A stretch of DNA of 49,238 bases, taken from positions 1 to 49,238 of the forward strand of contig CAUAAZ010000013.1 of assembly GCA_958427145.1 (NCBI GenBank). Reading direction: 5' to 3'. Under the pieces are notes generated by a model, which worked only from the letters and a program-made list of their open reading frames with translations, did not search any database and was not told the origin of the DNA. Shown one piece after another: positions 16,665 to 25,226 of the stretch. Source of the stretch: an uncultured Collinsella sp. Its GTDB lineage: Bacteria; Actinomycetota; Coriobacteriia; Coriobacteriales; Coriobacteriaceae. Position 1 is the stretch's first letter. The number at the start of each line of letters is the position of its first letter. The position numbers were made by a program, and so were the translations under genes.

Positions 16665-18929
16665 ATGCGTAATTCTGTATCCGACGTCACGGACGCCGAG
16701 ATTTTGGACGAGACCCGCGAGGCCATGACCCAGGCTGCCTTCGATGCTGCCGACGAGGCCAGCGCCGCCGAGACCGTCGAGTCCGCGACCGAGAACCTGC
16801 CCGCCTTTGACGAGCTGGGACTTTCGGACGAGATTCTTCGTGCCATCGAGAACCTGGGCTACACGGCGCCCACGCCCGTTCAGGCCGGCTCCATCCCCGT
16901 GGTGCTCGAGGGCCGTGACCTGCTTGCCGCCGCCCAGACCGGTACCGGCAAGACAGCCGCCTTTTTGCTGCCGACCATGAACAATCTGGAGCACATCGCT
17001 CCTCCCAAACCCGTGCGCGAGCGCGGCGGCCGCAACCGTCGTCGCGGTGCTAAAAAGCCCGAGGGCAACGGTCGAGGCCCCGTGATGCTCGTCATCACCC
17101 CTACGCGCGAGCTTGCCCAGCAAATCGACGAGGTCGCAAGCAAAATCGCCGACGTCACCGGCCATGTTGCCGTGACCGTCGTGGGCGGCGTGAGCTACAA
17201 GCCGCAGACCGCGGCACTTAAGTACGGCTGCGACATCCTGGTCGCAACGCCGGGCCGTCTGGTCGATCTGATCGAGCAGGGCGCCTGCCACCTGGACGAG
17301 GTTAAGGTCCTGGTGCTCGACGAGGCCGACCGTATGCTCGACATGGGCTTTTTGCCCGCCGTCCGGCGCATTGTGCGCGAGACGCCGGCCGAGCGCCAGA
17401 CGCTGCTGTTCTCGGCGACCCTCGACGAGGAGGCCGTGGGCGAGATCACCGACCTGGTGAGCGACCCGGCTCGCGTGGAGATCGCACCTGCCACGTCGAC
17501 CGCCGACACCGTCGATCAGTTTGTGTTCCCGGTGTCCATCGAGGCCAAAAACAACCTGCTGCCCGAGTTCCTCAAGAAGGAGGGCCCGGAGCGCACTATC
17601 GTCTTTATGCGCACCAAGCACCGCGCCGACAGCTGCTGCCGTCGTCTGGAACGTAAGGGCATCAAGGCCGCCGCGATTCATGGCAACCGCAGCCAGGCCC
17701 AGCGCGAGCGTGCCCTTTCGGCCTTCCGCGACGGTACCGTCGACGTGCTGGTGGCAACCGACGTGCTCGCCCGCGGCATCGACATCAGCGACGTGCGCTA
17801 CGTCGTGAACTTTGACGTGCCGGCCGAGCCGACCGACTACATCCACCGTATTGGCCGTACGGGCCGCGCTGGCGAGCTGGGCTGGGCCATCACGTTTGTG
17901 ACCGAGCAGGACGTCGACGAGTTCTACGAGATCGAGAAGCTCATGGACAAGACGGCCGATATTTACGAAGCCGGCGACCTGCACGTGGGTCCCAACCCGC
18001 CCGCCGTTGACCCCGAGCGCGATCCTGCCGCCTTTAAGGTGAAGAAGAAGACTAAGCGCGGCAAGTCCAAGAGCAAGAAGAAGCTTGAGCAGGCGCGTCG
18101 CGACGGCAAGCGCAACGGCGATGACTACGGCGATGTGGCCGGTCGTTCCAACCGCGGTCGCGACGAGCGTCGCGGCGACGGCGAGCGTCCGAGCCGTCCC
18201 AAGCGCGGCGGCAAGACCCGCGTGCGCGAGGGCGTTCAGGCTCGCGTGGACGAGGCTGTTGAGAGCGTGGCCCGCGAGGTGGCTGCCGAGGAGCGCGGCG
18301 GTGCTGTCGAGCAGGCCCCGCGTGGCAACCGTGCCGAGCGTCGTGCCAAGCAGTTCCAGGGCGAGGCGCATCGCCGCCGCCGCGAGGACGAGGATCGCGG
18401 TGGCCGTCGTCGTGTCGAGCGCGAGGACGAGGGCCGTGGTTCGCGCGGCGGCAAGCGCGGCTCGGGTGACCGTCGTCGCTCCGGTCGCGATGACGAGCGT
18501 GGCGAGCGCGATGAGCGCCGTGGCGGCGAAGGCCGTGGTTCGCGTGACGAGCGCGGTACCCGCGGCGGCGAGTCCCGCGGCAGCAAGCGCTTTGACGAGC
18601 GCGGAGGCCGCGAGGGCGGTCGCGGTGGTGAGCGTCGCGAGGGCGCTCGTGGCAACGGTGGCCGCAGCGGCGCCGGTCGTTCGAATGAGTCGCGCGATCG
18701 CCGTGATCCGCGTGCCAGCCGCGATCGTCGCGATGATTGGCGCAACTACGACGATACCCGCGAGGAGCGTCGCGGCGGCTATCGTGGCGGTCGTGGTGGC
18801 AACCAAGCCGGTTCTCGTGGCGGCCGCGCCGGCGGTCGCGATAACCGTGGCAGCTATGGCAACAGCCGTGGCGGCAAGCGCGGCGGCAGCTCCCGTCGCC
18901 CCGGTGACGGCGGCGGCAAGCGCAAGTAA
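16665..18929 (+). CDS. DEAD-box ATP-dependent RNA helicase with RG-rich tail
   Basis: A 754-residue cytosolic RNA helicase, RhlE/CsdA-like. Motifs in order: Q motif in APTPVQAGSIP, motif I AQTGTGKT, Ia PTRELAQQ, DEADRMLDMGF, SAT, and motif VI HRIGRTGRAG. An unusual basic insertion (RERGGRNRRRGAKK) sits between motifs I and Ia. After the helicase core (to about residue 450) comes a Lys-rich linker and then about 280 residues dominated by Arg, Gly, Asp and Glu, expected to be disordered and RNA-binding. Expected roles are ribosome assembly or mRNA turnover in the cold. AAGGAAC precedes the ATG at 16665. It is a single-gene unit with a strong terminator after it. Confidence 0.95.
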   Translation: MRNSVSDVTDAEILDETREAMTQAAFDAADEASAAETVESATENLPAFDELGLSDEILRAIENLGYTAPTPVQAGSIPVVLEGRDLLAAAQTGTGKTAAFLLPTMNNLEHIAPPKPVRERGGRNRRRGAKKPEGNGRGPVMLVITPTRELAQQIDEVASKIADVTGHVAVTVVGGVSYKPQTAALKYGCDILVATPGRLVDLIEQGACHLDEVKVLVLDEADRMLDMGFLPAVRRIVRETPAERQTLLFSATLDEEAVGEITDLVSDPARVEIAPATSTADTVDQFVFPVSIEAKNNLLPEFLKKEGPERTIVFMRTKHRADSCCRRLERKGIKAAAIHGNRSQAQRERALSAFRDGTVDVLVATDVLARGIDISDVRYVVNFDVPAEPTDYIHRIGRTGRAGELGWAITFVTEQDVDEFYEIEKLMDKTADIYEAGDLHVGPNPPAVDPERDPAAFKVKKKTKRGKSKSKKKLEQARRDGKRNGDDYGDVAGRSNRGRDERRGDGERPSRPKRGGKTRVREGVQARVDEAVESVAREVAAEERGGAVEQAPRGNRAERRAKQFQGEAHRRRREDEDRGGRRRVEREDEGRGSRGGKRGSGDRRRSGRDDERGERDERRGGEGRGSRDERGTRGGESRGSKRFDERGGREGGRGGERREGARGNGGRSGAGRSNESRDRRDPRASRDRRDDWRNYDDTREERRGGYRGGRGGNQAGSRGGRAGGRDNRGSYGNSRGGKRGGSSRRPGDGGGKRK

Positions 18930-18962
18930 CATGCGTGTCGCGCGATAAGGCGAGATGAGTTT

Positions 18963-18995
18963 GGGCCCCGAGCAACTACGCTCGGGGCCCTTTTG
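18963..18995 (+). terminator. Rho-independent terminator
   Basis: A perfect 11-bp stem, GGGCCCCGAGC (18963-18973) with GCTCGGGGCCC (18980-18990), is followed by TTTTGTTT. It ends the helicase transcript. Confidence 0.93.
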
Positions 18996-19100
18996 TTTGC
19001 CGCATCCGACCGTTGGTCCGGTGTGATTTGCTCAGGAATGCACCTGGAGGATGCTGAAGGCCCGTTTTCAGCCATGCGGCAATGGGTCCCATGGGGTGCG

Positions 19101-19411
19101 CCGTGCATTTTTTGGAGTATTCTGCAGATCGAGTTGCCTGCATACGATTCGACGTCGCCAGCGGTGGGCTTCGGATGTCCCTAGCGAGCGTTTTGAGTCA
19201 GACTTTTCCGTTTTCCGGTGCAAAGGTGCGTCATTCTCGTTATAGCGGAACCCAAAATGATGCAGCGCCCTACAGTTTTGCTCGCTCGCGGCGGTGTTGG
19301 CACGAGCGCGTTGCAGAATACTCCGTTTTTTGCACGGTCCGGGATGGGGTACCTCAGGAGAACACAGCGGTATCACGTAAATATATGCAATCTGTAACGG
19401 AAATTATGCAA
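19101..19411 (+). repeat. 311-bp structured element, copy 1
   Basis: Outer arms CCGTGCA (19101-19107) and TGCACGG (19331-19337), and inner arms GGAGTATTCTGCA (19114-19126) and TGCAGAATACTCC (19312-19324), are separated by 6-nt T-rich loops on both sides. Forty-six bases later come TATGCA (19384-19389), a 10-nt gap and GAAATTATGCAA (19400-19411). Copy 2 at 25481-25792 has the same layout with paired changes in the inner stem. It contains no conserved reading frame. It may be a structured RNA or a non-autonomous mobile element; strand is arbitrary. Confidence 0.75.
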
Positions 19412-19435
19412 ATCGATGAGGCAGACAGCATAGTT

Positions 19436-19500
19436 TGGTGCAAAGGGGTCAGGTTAATCTGCACCAGGTTGGTGGAAACAAACCTGACCCCTTTGCGCTA
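19436..19500. repeat. TGGTGCA-family nested hairpin (copy 2)
   Basis: GCAAAGGGGTCAGGTT (from 19440) pairs with AACCTGACCCCTTTGC (19481-19496). Inside is TGCACCA-GGT-TGGTGGA. It lies 85 bp before the 19585 gene. Confidence 0.85.
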
Positions 19501-19584
19501 AACCGGGGTGTCCCCGCGCGCCGTATACTCTGTCTAAGCATGCGGGCGGCTTGGTGTGTTACCAAGCGTAGGGGAGGATGTTCG

Positions 19585-20346
19585 ATGAGCATGTTCGAAA
19601 TTGTGTTTAGCCCGACGGGCGGAACGGAGAAAGTGTCTGGTCTTGTGACCGGGGCGCTGGATGGGAATATCGTTACCGTCGATCTGACCGATAGCGGGTT
19701 GGATTTCCACGGGGTCTCGATGGCGAAGGGCGACGTTGCGGTTATCTCCGTCCCATCATATGCTGGCAGGGTTCCAGCTGTGGCGGTTGAGCGACTGGGA
19801 ATGGTGCGTGGCAACGGAGCTCGGGCTGTTTTGGTTTGTGTTTACGGGGGCCGCGCGTTTGAGGATACGCTTATTGAGCTGGAAGACGTTGCGAAGCGTG
19901 CCGGATTTAGGGTGGTTGCAGCGGTTTCTGCCATTGCCGAGCATTCCGTTGCTCGTCAGTTTGCTGCTGGGCGACCGGATGCGCAGGATGTGGCGCAACT
20001 TTCAGAGTTTGCGCAGCGGATCCGGCAAAAGCTACTGGACGGGGCTGCGTCCGAGCCCTCTATTCCCGGCAATCGTCCTTATAAGCAAGCTGGAGGCCAC
20101 AGTATGGTGCCCCATGCAACGGAGGATTGCGTCTCCTGCGGTGCTTGCGCTGCGTTGTGCCCTGTTCGAGCTATCGACAAGGACGATCCAAGGCAGGTGG
20201 ATGGCGAGGCGTGCATCTCCTGCATGCGTTGCGTCTCCGTATGCTCGCAGAATGCTCGCAAACTTGACCCTAACAAACTTGCCGCCGTTACCCAGATGCT
20301 GAGCAAGGCTTGCGTCGAGCGCAGGGAATGTGAGATCTTCATCTAA
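19585..20346 (+). CDS. EFR1-type flavodoxin-ferredoxin fusion protein
   Basis: A 253-residue redox protein. The N-terminal flavodoxin-like domain starts with the FMN phosphate loop FSPTGGTEK (residues 8-16) and includes VYGGRAFED. The C-terminal domain carries two 4Fe-4S ferredoxin motifs, CVSCGACAALCP and CISCMRCVSVC (about residues 183-225). It is expected to transfer electrons between a low-potential donor and an unknown acceptor in an anaerobe; the partner is not visible nearby. The ATG at 19585 follows GGGGAGG; a longer frame runs through the upstream repeat and is not real. It stands alone, with TGGTGCA-type hairpins on both sides. Confidence 0.9.
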   Translation: MSMFEIVFSPTGGTEKVSGLVTGALDGNIVTVDLTDSGLDFHGVSMAKGDVAVISVPSYAGRVPAVAVERLGMVRGNGARAVLVCVYGGRAFEDTLIELEDVAKRAGFRVVAAVSAIAEHSVARQFAAGRPDAQDVAQLSEFAQRIRQKLLDGAASEPSIPGNRPYKQAGGHSMVPHATEDCVSCGACAALCPVRAIDKDDPRQVDGEACISCMRCVSVCSQNARKLDPNKLAAVTQMLSKACVERRECEIFI

Positions 20347-20358
20347 CGCAAGCGAGAT

Positions 20359-20423
20359 TGGTGCATTGGGGTCAGGTTAATCTGCACCAAGTTGGTGCAA
20401 ACAAACCTGACTCCATTGCACCA
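20359..20423. repeat. TGGTGCA-family nested hairpin (copy 3)
   Basis: The complete symmetric form starts with TGGTGCATTGGGGTCAGGTT and ends with AACCTGACTCCATTGCACCA, with inner TGCACCA-AGT-TGGTGCA. It is the best-preserved copy and shows that both outer ends are also TGGTGCA/TGCACCA. Confidence 0.85.
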
Positions 20424-20427
20424 GAGC

Positions 20428-20466
20428 AAGGAGTGTCCCTGGGTGCCGGCAGAAAAGGAACGTCCC
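20428..20466 (-). repeat. 39-bp paired GGGAC element (copy 2, inverted)
   Basis: On the minus strand it runs from GGGACGTTCCTT through TGCCGGC to GGGACACTCCTT, exactly the length of the copy at 8047-8085. It adjoins the TGGTGCA-type hairpin. Confidence 0.65.
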
Positions 20467-20575
20467 TAAGTGCCGCATAGATACCGTTTATCGAAGAAAA
20501 CATACCGTTCATCGGTCATAATGATTATTCGGGCTTTGCTGTTGCCTGCAATGACTCCCGTAAAAAGAAATGCGG

Positions 20576-20671
20576 AAGGTTACCGAGTCCCTCGGACGTG
20601 GGCCTAACCAAAGTCTTTGATTGTGTGCGTCTTTATGGGCGCATTCGATTGATTTTGGTTGGGCTATATTT
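20576..20671 (+). promoter_or_regulatory. putative RNA antiterminator (RAT) overlapping a terminator
   Basis: GGTTACCGAGTCCCTCGGAC (from 20578) followed by GTGGGCCTAACC resembles the short RNA hairpin bound by LicT/BglG proteins (GTTAC on one side, GGC..AACC on the other). Its 3' half, GCCTAACCAAA (20602-20612), can instead pair with TTTGGTTGGGC (20654-20664), which is followed by TATATTTAT. The two structures exclude each other. The antiterminator gene lies in the same operon, supporting substrate-induced read-through. Confidence 0.65.
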
Positions 20672-20689
20672 ATGAAGGGACATGTCTCC

Positions 20690-21202
20690 ATGGGTTTCTT
20701 TTCTCGCCTGATGGGTGGCTCGGATAAGCAGACGACTGCGGCTTCCGAGTTCGAAATCCTCGCTCCCGTTTCCGGCGAGCTTGTTCATCTAGAAAAAACC
20801 AATGATCCCGCTTTTAGCAGCCGTGCCGTGGGCGATGGCGTTGCCGTGGTTCCCCAAGAGGGAACGGTGTGCGCTCCTGTTTCCGGTACCGTCGCGGCGC
20901 TGTTTCCGACTGAGCACGCGCTGGGCATCATGTCCGACGACAGCTCTGCTCAGGTGATGCTGCATATCGGAATCGACACTGTTAAACTTGAGGGCAAGGG
21001 CTTCCATGCGCTTGTTGCCCAGGGTGACCATGTCGACGCGGGCCAGCCCCTCGTCGAGGTCGATTTCGACGTGGTTCGCGCTGCCGGCTTTGATCCCACG
21101 GTCTTCGTTATCGTGTGCGAGCGTTCGGAGAACTCGACTCTTCGTGAGCATGCTTCCGGCCCTGTCGCTGTTAAAGAGCCTGTCGTCTGGCTTTCCGAGT
21201 AA
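20690..21202 (+). CDS. PTS EIIA component, glucose/crr family
   Basis: A 170-residue soluble EIIA that receives phosphate from HPr and passes it to EIIB domains. The phosphorylated histidine is His92 in MLHIGIDTVKLEGKGF, and the assisting histidine His76 is in TEHALG, as in E. coli EIIA-Glc. The N-terminal segment to residue 20 is a flexible lead. The ATG at 20690 has GAAGGGA 9 bases upstream; the ATG at 20672 is possible but would overlap the leader terminator. It is the first gene of the operon with the LicT-like regulator, EIICB and family 4 glycosidase. Neither EII permease in the window has its own EIIA, so this one probably serves both. Confidence 0.93.
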   Translation: MGFFSRLMGGSDKQTTAASEFEILAPVSGELVHLEKTNDPAFSSRAVGDGVAVVPQEGTVCAPVSGTVAALFPTEHALGIMSDDSSAQVMLHIGIDTVKLEGKGFHALVAQGDHVDAGQPLVEVDFDVVRAAGFDPTVFVIVCERSENSTLREHASGPVAVKEPVVWLSE

Positions 21203-21208
21203 ATTCTT

Positions 21209-22075
21209 GTGGTGGGTACCGTGGTTATCAAGCGAGTTTTTAACAACAACGTCGCAATGGTCACTTCGGACGATGGCTCCGAGCTCATCGTCATCGGTCG
21301 AGGCCTCTGCTTTGGTCGCCATGCCGGCGATGCCATCGATGAGACGTCGGTCGAAAAGACCTACGCGTTGCAGGAGGGAACTTCTCAGGATTCGCGTACG
21401 ATTGACCGCTTGGCACATCTTTTGGAGTCCATCCCCACCGTCAACCTCGTGATTTCCGAGGACATCGTTCAGATGCTCCGTCGAGAGCTCAATGTTGATA
21501 TCAACGACAAGATTCTCATTGCTCTCGCAGACCATATCAGCCTTGCTTTGGAGCGCGAGCGCAAGGGCGTCTCCTGTGAGAATCCGTTGCTGCTCGAGAT
21601 CCAGCAGTTCTATCGCAAGGAGTATGCACTTGCGGGCCGTGCGCTGCAGATTATCAAGGAGTATATGGGCATCCAGATGAGCGAAGAAGAGCAGGGTTTC
21701 ATTACGCTGCATATCGTCAACGCCACCATGCCGCAACGCTCCGATCGTCTGATCGTTTCGGTCCAGCTTGTTCGCGACGTGCTCGCGATTGTTTCCGAGC
21801 GCTATGCTACGACCCTCGACGACACCTCGTTGCCTTACGAACGCTTCGTTCGTCACCTGCAGTTTTTCGCGCAGCGAGCGCTCGATCCTACGGCCGGGCA
21901 AATCAGCGGAGACGCACTGTTCCGAATCGATGAAACGGCGTATCCGTGCGCATTCTCGTGCGCGGATGCCATAGCCGCCCACTTGTCGTCTACCTATAAC
22001 GTTGTCGTTACCGATGCCGAGAAGAGTTATCTCGCATATCACATTGTTAACCTGCTTGGAGAACCTGGTCTCTAG
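21209..22075 (+). CDS. BglG/LicT-family transcriptional antiterminator
   Basis: A 288-residue RNA-binding regulator. The N-terminal co-antiterminator domain contains IKRVFNNNVAMV and VIGRGLCFG (residues 7-36), typical of RNA-binding CAT domains. Two PTS regulation domains follow, with all four phosphorylatable histidines visible: His109 and His168 in PRD1, His216 and His278 in PRD2. Phosphorylation by the PTS would set its activity according to sugar supply. The start is GTG at 21209 or 21221; the latter gives a more usual N-terminus for the family. It sits 6 bp after EIIA. Its likely target is the RNA switch at 20576-20671, so it would control its own operon. Confidence 0.93.
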   Translation: MVGTVVIKRVFNNNVAMVTSDDGSELIVIGRGLCFGRHAGDAIDETSVEKTYALQEGTSQDSRTIDRLAHLLESIPTVNLVISEDIVQMLRRELNVDINDKILIALADHISLALERERKGVSCENPLLLEIQQFYRKEYALAGRALQIIKEYMGIQMSEEEQGFITLHIVNATMPQRSDRLIVSVQLVRDVLAIVSERYATTLDDTSLPYERFVRHLQFFAQRALDPTAGQISGDALFRIDETAYPCAFSCADAIAAHLSSTYNVVVTDAEKSYLAYHIVNLLGEPGL

Positions 22076-22174
22076 GCATAACGTGCCCACACATCGATTG
22101 ATATAAGGCAAGGCTCACGGTCTTGTCTAGGGCACATCTGTCTTAATTTGCGGAAAAGGAAGGGGAGTACCGCT

Positions 22175-23791
22175 ATGACCGCAAAAAAGAAGTTTAATTT
22201 CAAAGCGCCGTTGGAGGTGTTCGCGAAGTCGATCGTCCAGCCGATGATGTATCTCTCGGTTGCCGGCATCCTGCTCATCGTGGGCATCATTCTGACCAAC
22301 AAGACCATCTGCGCCATGATCCCCGTGCTGGGCTTCGGTCCGTTCCAGCTTGTGGGCGCCGTTGTCTATCAGTCGCTGATGTTTATCATCAACAACCTCT
22401 CGATTCTGTTCTGCGTGGGCATCGCCGGCGCCATGGCAAAGAAGAACAAGGGCCATGCTTCGCTGATCGCCCTGATGTCGTTCTTCCTGTTCCTGCAGGC
22501 TAACAACATCGTGCTCAACGCCACCGGCTCTCTTGCCGATGCGAGCGGCATGCTCGGCCTTACCGGAACCGGCCAGGCCACCGTTGTGGGCATCCAGGTA
22601 CTCGATACCGGCGTATTTGGCGGCATCATCCTCGGTTGCATCACCGGTGCTGTGTTCAACAAGTACTCGAACAAACAGTTCCCCATTGCCCTTTCGATGT
22701 TCTCGGGCGTTCGCTTTCCGTTCCTGATCATGATCATCATTTCCTGGATCATGGGCGCTGGCTTCTGCATCGTTTGGCCTCCGGTTCAGGGTGCCATCTC
22801 CTCCGTTGCCGGCATCATTAAGGAGTCGGGCAACATCGGTCTGTTTATCTACGGCATGCTCAACAAGCTGCTCGTTCCCACCGGCCTGCACCACCTCATC
22901 TACACCCCGTTCCAGTTCTCCGATGTGGGCGGCACCCTGGCGCTGGGTGATCAGGTTATCGCCGGCGCCTATCCCATCCGTGTTGCCGAGATGGCAATGA
23001 CGGGCCAGCCCTTCTCCGATAGCACCTACTTCAACAGTTATACCTTCAACAACCTGTGGCCCTACATCGGTATCGGTCTCGCCTTTATCGTCACCGCTTA
23101 CAAGGGGAACAAGGATAAGACCAAAGCCGTTATCATCCCGCTGATCATCACCGCCGTGCTCTCCTGTGTCACCGAGCCCATGGACTTCCTCTTTGTCTTT
23201 GCCGCTCCCGTGCTCTTTGTCGTTCACTCGGTTCTTTCCGGCATCTTCCTGGTCCTGCTCAAGGTCCTCTCTGTGCCCGCTTCGACCGCAGGCGGCATCA
23301 TCAACATCGTGGTCTCCAACCTGGTCCTTGGTGTCGACAAGACCAACTGGCCGGTTATGCTGGTGCTCGGAGTCGTCAACGCCGCGCTGTACTTCTTCCT
23401 CTTCACCTTCCTTATTAAGAAGCTCAACCTCCACACGCCTGGTCGCGAGGAAGAGTCCGAGCTTGCTGAGCCCGTTGCCGAGGGCGAAGCTGCCGCATCT
23501 GTTGCGGTGAAGCAGGGCGCTGTTGCCGCGGCTCCCGCAGAGGGCGTCGATGCGGGTATTGCCGACCTGGTCGCAGGTCTTGGTGGCAAGGACAACATCG
23601 AGGAGCTCGAGAACTGCTTTACGCGTCTCCGCGTGAACGTTAAGAACCCGGACCTCATCGATGAGAACCTCATCAACCACGTGCCCAACAGCGGCATCAA
23701 CCGCAACGGCAACAATATTCAGATCATCTTTGGCATGAAGGTCGCCGAGATGCGCGACAAGGTCGAGAACGCAATTGAGAAGGAGCAGTAA
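22175..23791 (+). CDS. PTS EIICB permease, alpha-glucoside type
   Basis: A 538-residue membrane permease that phosphorylates its sugar during import. The EIIC part has about ten hydrophobic segments and the glucose-superfamily TEPMDFLFVF motif near residue 335. A flexible Ala/Glu-rich linker (about 425-460) leads to a C-terminal EIIB domain with the phosphocysteine in NCFTRLRVNV (about residue 487). This C-then-B order is typical of maltose/alpha-glucoside permeases such as MalX or GlvC. The adjoining GH4 6-phospho-alpha-glucosidase supports alpha-glucoside as substrate. AGGGGAG precedes the ATG at 22175. It lacks EIIA, which is encoded two genes upstream. Confidence 0.92.
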   Translation: MTAKKKFNFKAPLEVFAKSIVQPMMYLSVAGILLIVGIILTNKTICAMIPVLGFGPFQLVGAVVYQSLMFIINNLSILFCVGIAGAMAKKNKGHASLIALMSFFLFLQANNIVLNATGSLADASGMLGLTGTGQATVVGIQVLDTGVFGGIILGCITGAVFNKYSNKQFPIALSMFSGVRFPFLIMIIISWIMGAGFCIVWPPVQGAISSVAGIIKESGNIGLFIYGMLNKLLVPTGLHHLIYTPFQFSDVGGTLALGDQVIAGAYPIRVAEMAMTGQPFSDSTYFNSYTFNNLWPYIGIGLAFIVTAYKGNKDKTKAVIIPLIITAVLSCVTEPMDFLFVFAAPVLFVVHSVLSGIFLVLLKVLSVPASTAGGIINIVVSNLVLGVDKTNWPVMLVLGVVNAALYFFLFTFLIKKLNLHTPGREEESELAEPVAEGEAAASVAVKQGAVAAAPAEGVDAGIADLVAGLGGKDNIEELENCFTRLRVNVKNPDLIDENLINHVPNSGINRNGNNIQIIFGMKVAEMRDKVENAIEKEQ

Positions 23792-23794
23792 ACA

Positions 23795-25177
23795 ATGATC
23801 ATTACTCTGTGTGGTGGCGGATCCACCTTTACCCCCGGCATCGTCAAGTCCATCGCCCTGCGCAAGGACGAGCTCGACGTTGACGAGATTCGTCTGTATG
23901 ACATCAACGAGGAGCGTCAGCGCAAGATCGGCGTGCTCGTGGACTGGATTTTGCACGAGGACCTCGGCCTGGATATCAAGCTCACGGTGACTACCGACAA
24001 AAAGACGGCTTTTACCGACGCGAGCTTCGTGTTTGCCCAGATGCGCGTGGGCGGCTACGCCATGCGCGAGCAGGACGAGAAGATTCCGCTGCGTCACGGC
24101 TGCGTGGGCCAGGAGACTTGCGGTTGCGGCGGCCTTGCCTACGGCATGCGCACCATCTTCCCCATGGTCGAGCTGATCGATGACGTTGAGAAGTACGCCA
24201 AGAAGGACTACTGGATTCTCAACTACTCCAACCCTGCCGCCATCGTCTCCGAGGGCTGCCGCGTGCTGCGTCCCAATGCTCGCATCATCAACATCTGCGA
24301 CATGCCGATTGCGATCATCGACGTGGTTTGCGCCGCGCTCGATATCGACAAGAAGGATGTCGAGTACGATTACTTTGGCCTCAACCACTTTGGTTGGTTC
24401 ACCTCGATCCGCCACAAGGGCGAGGAGGTGCTCCCGCAGCTGCGCGAGTACATCAAGGAGCACGAGATTCTGCTGCCCGATTCTTACCTCAAGGGCATGG
24501 GCTCGCTCATGGCAAAGAAGCCCGAGGAGACCGCCGACGAGCATCCCGAGCAGAACCGTCACACCAAGGGCAGCTGGTACTACGTCTGGAAGGGCGAGTA
24601 CGAGATCATGGAGTGCTTCCCGGAGTACCTGCCCAACACGTATCTGAACTACTACCTGCAGCAGAAGGAGTTCGTCGAGCATTCCAACCCCGAGCGCACC
24701 CGTGCTAACGAGGTTGAGGAGACGCGCGAGAAGAACCTCTTCGACGGCATCGACCACTACGAGAAGACGGGCGAGATCGACGAGAGCACGTTCTATGCGG
24801 GCAGCCACGGCGACTGGATTGCCGACCTGGCTATCGCTCTGAAGAACGACACCAAGCAGCGCTTCCTGGTCATTTGCGAGAACAAGGGCGCCATCCCCAA
24901 CATGCCCTACGACGCCATGGTCGAGCTGCCTGCCTATATTGGCAAGAACGGCCCCGAGGTCATCAGCCGCGACAACATTCCGCTGTTCCAGCAGGGTCTT
25001 ATGATGCAGCAGCTGAACTCCGAGAAGCTTGTGGTCGAGGCCACGATCGAGGGTTCGTACGAGAAGGCACTCAAGGCCTTTACGCTCAACAAGACCGTGC
25101 CTTCGATGAAGGTTGCCAAGGAAGTTCTCGACGACATGATCGAGGCCAACAAGGGTTACTGGCCCGAGCTTAGCTAA
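23795..25177 (+). CDS. 6-phospho-alpha-glucosidase, glycoside hydrolase family 4
   Basis: A 460-residue NAD+- and Mn2+-dependent hydrolase that cleaves imported maltose-6-phosphate-like sugars by a redox mechanism. The Rossmann dinucleotide site GGGSTFTPG is at residues 7-15. NYSNPAAIV follows, then Cys168-Asp169 in NICDMP and His198 in GLNHFGWF, the expected metal and active-site positions of the GlvA/MalH branch. Length and motifs match 6-phospho-alpha-glucosidases rather than alpha-galactosidases or beta-specific GH4 members. It starts 3 bp after the EIICB stop. The operon ends at the terminator at 25227-25262. malH or glvA would be suitable names. Confidence 0.94.
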   Translation: MIITLCGGGSTFTPGIVKSIALRKDELDVDEIRLYDINEERQRKIGVLVDWILHEDLGLDIKLTVTTDKKTAFTDASFVFAQMRVGGYAMREQDEKIPLRHGCVGQETCGCGGLAYGMRTIFPMVELIDDVEKYAKKDYWILNYSNPAAIVSEGCRVLRPNARIINICDMPIAIIDVVCAALDIDKKDVEYDYFGLNHFGWFTSIRHKGEEVLPQLREYIKEHEILLPDSYLKGMGSLMAKKPEETADEHPEQNRHTKGSWYYVWKGEYEIMECFPEYLPNTYLNYYLQQKEFVEHSNPERTRANEVEETREKNLFDGIDHYEKTGEIDESTFYAGSHGDWIADLAIALKNDTKQRFLVICENKGAIPNMPYDAMVELPAYIGKNGPEVISRDNIPLFQQGLMMQQLNSEKLVVEATIEGSYEKALKAFTLNKTVPSMKVAKEVLDDMIEANKGYWPELS

Positions 25178-25226
25178 AGACAGAAGGTCGCTGGCACAAA
25201 AGAGCCGCTGACCGTAAAACTTGACC

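Larger units (their letters stand above)
18930..19584. other. long intergenic region with a structured element
   Basis: This 655-bp gap contains the helicase terminator, one copy of the 311-bp structured element (19101-19411), a TGGTGCA-type hairpin (19436-19500), and the leader of the next gene with GGGGAGG at about 19571. A TATACT at 19524 may be its -10 box. Open frames here (for example 19082-19501) have no ribosome site and are not conserved as protein between the two element copies. Confidence 0.65.
20347..20689. other. intergenic region: repeats, then PTS operon leader
   Basis: This 343-bp gap holds a TGGTGCA-type hairpin (20359-20423), an inverted copy of the 39-bp GGGAC element (20428-20466), about 100 bp with no clear feature, and the antiterminator/terminator leader (20576-20671) of the alpha-glucoside operon. 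Confidence 0.7.

Noticed and set aside
16590..18932. 780-codon antisense frame opposite the RNA helicase
   Set aside because: Low-complexity Ala/Thr/Arg translation mirrors the RG-rich tail; the sense frame has all helicase motifs.
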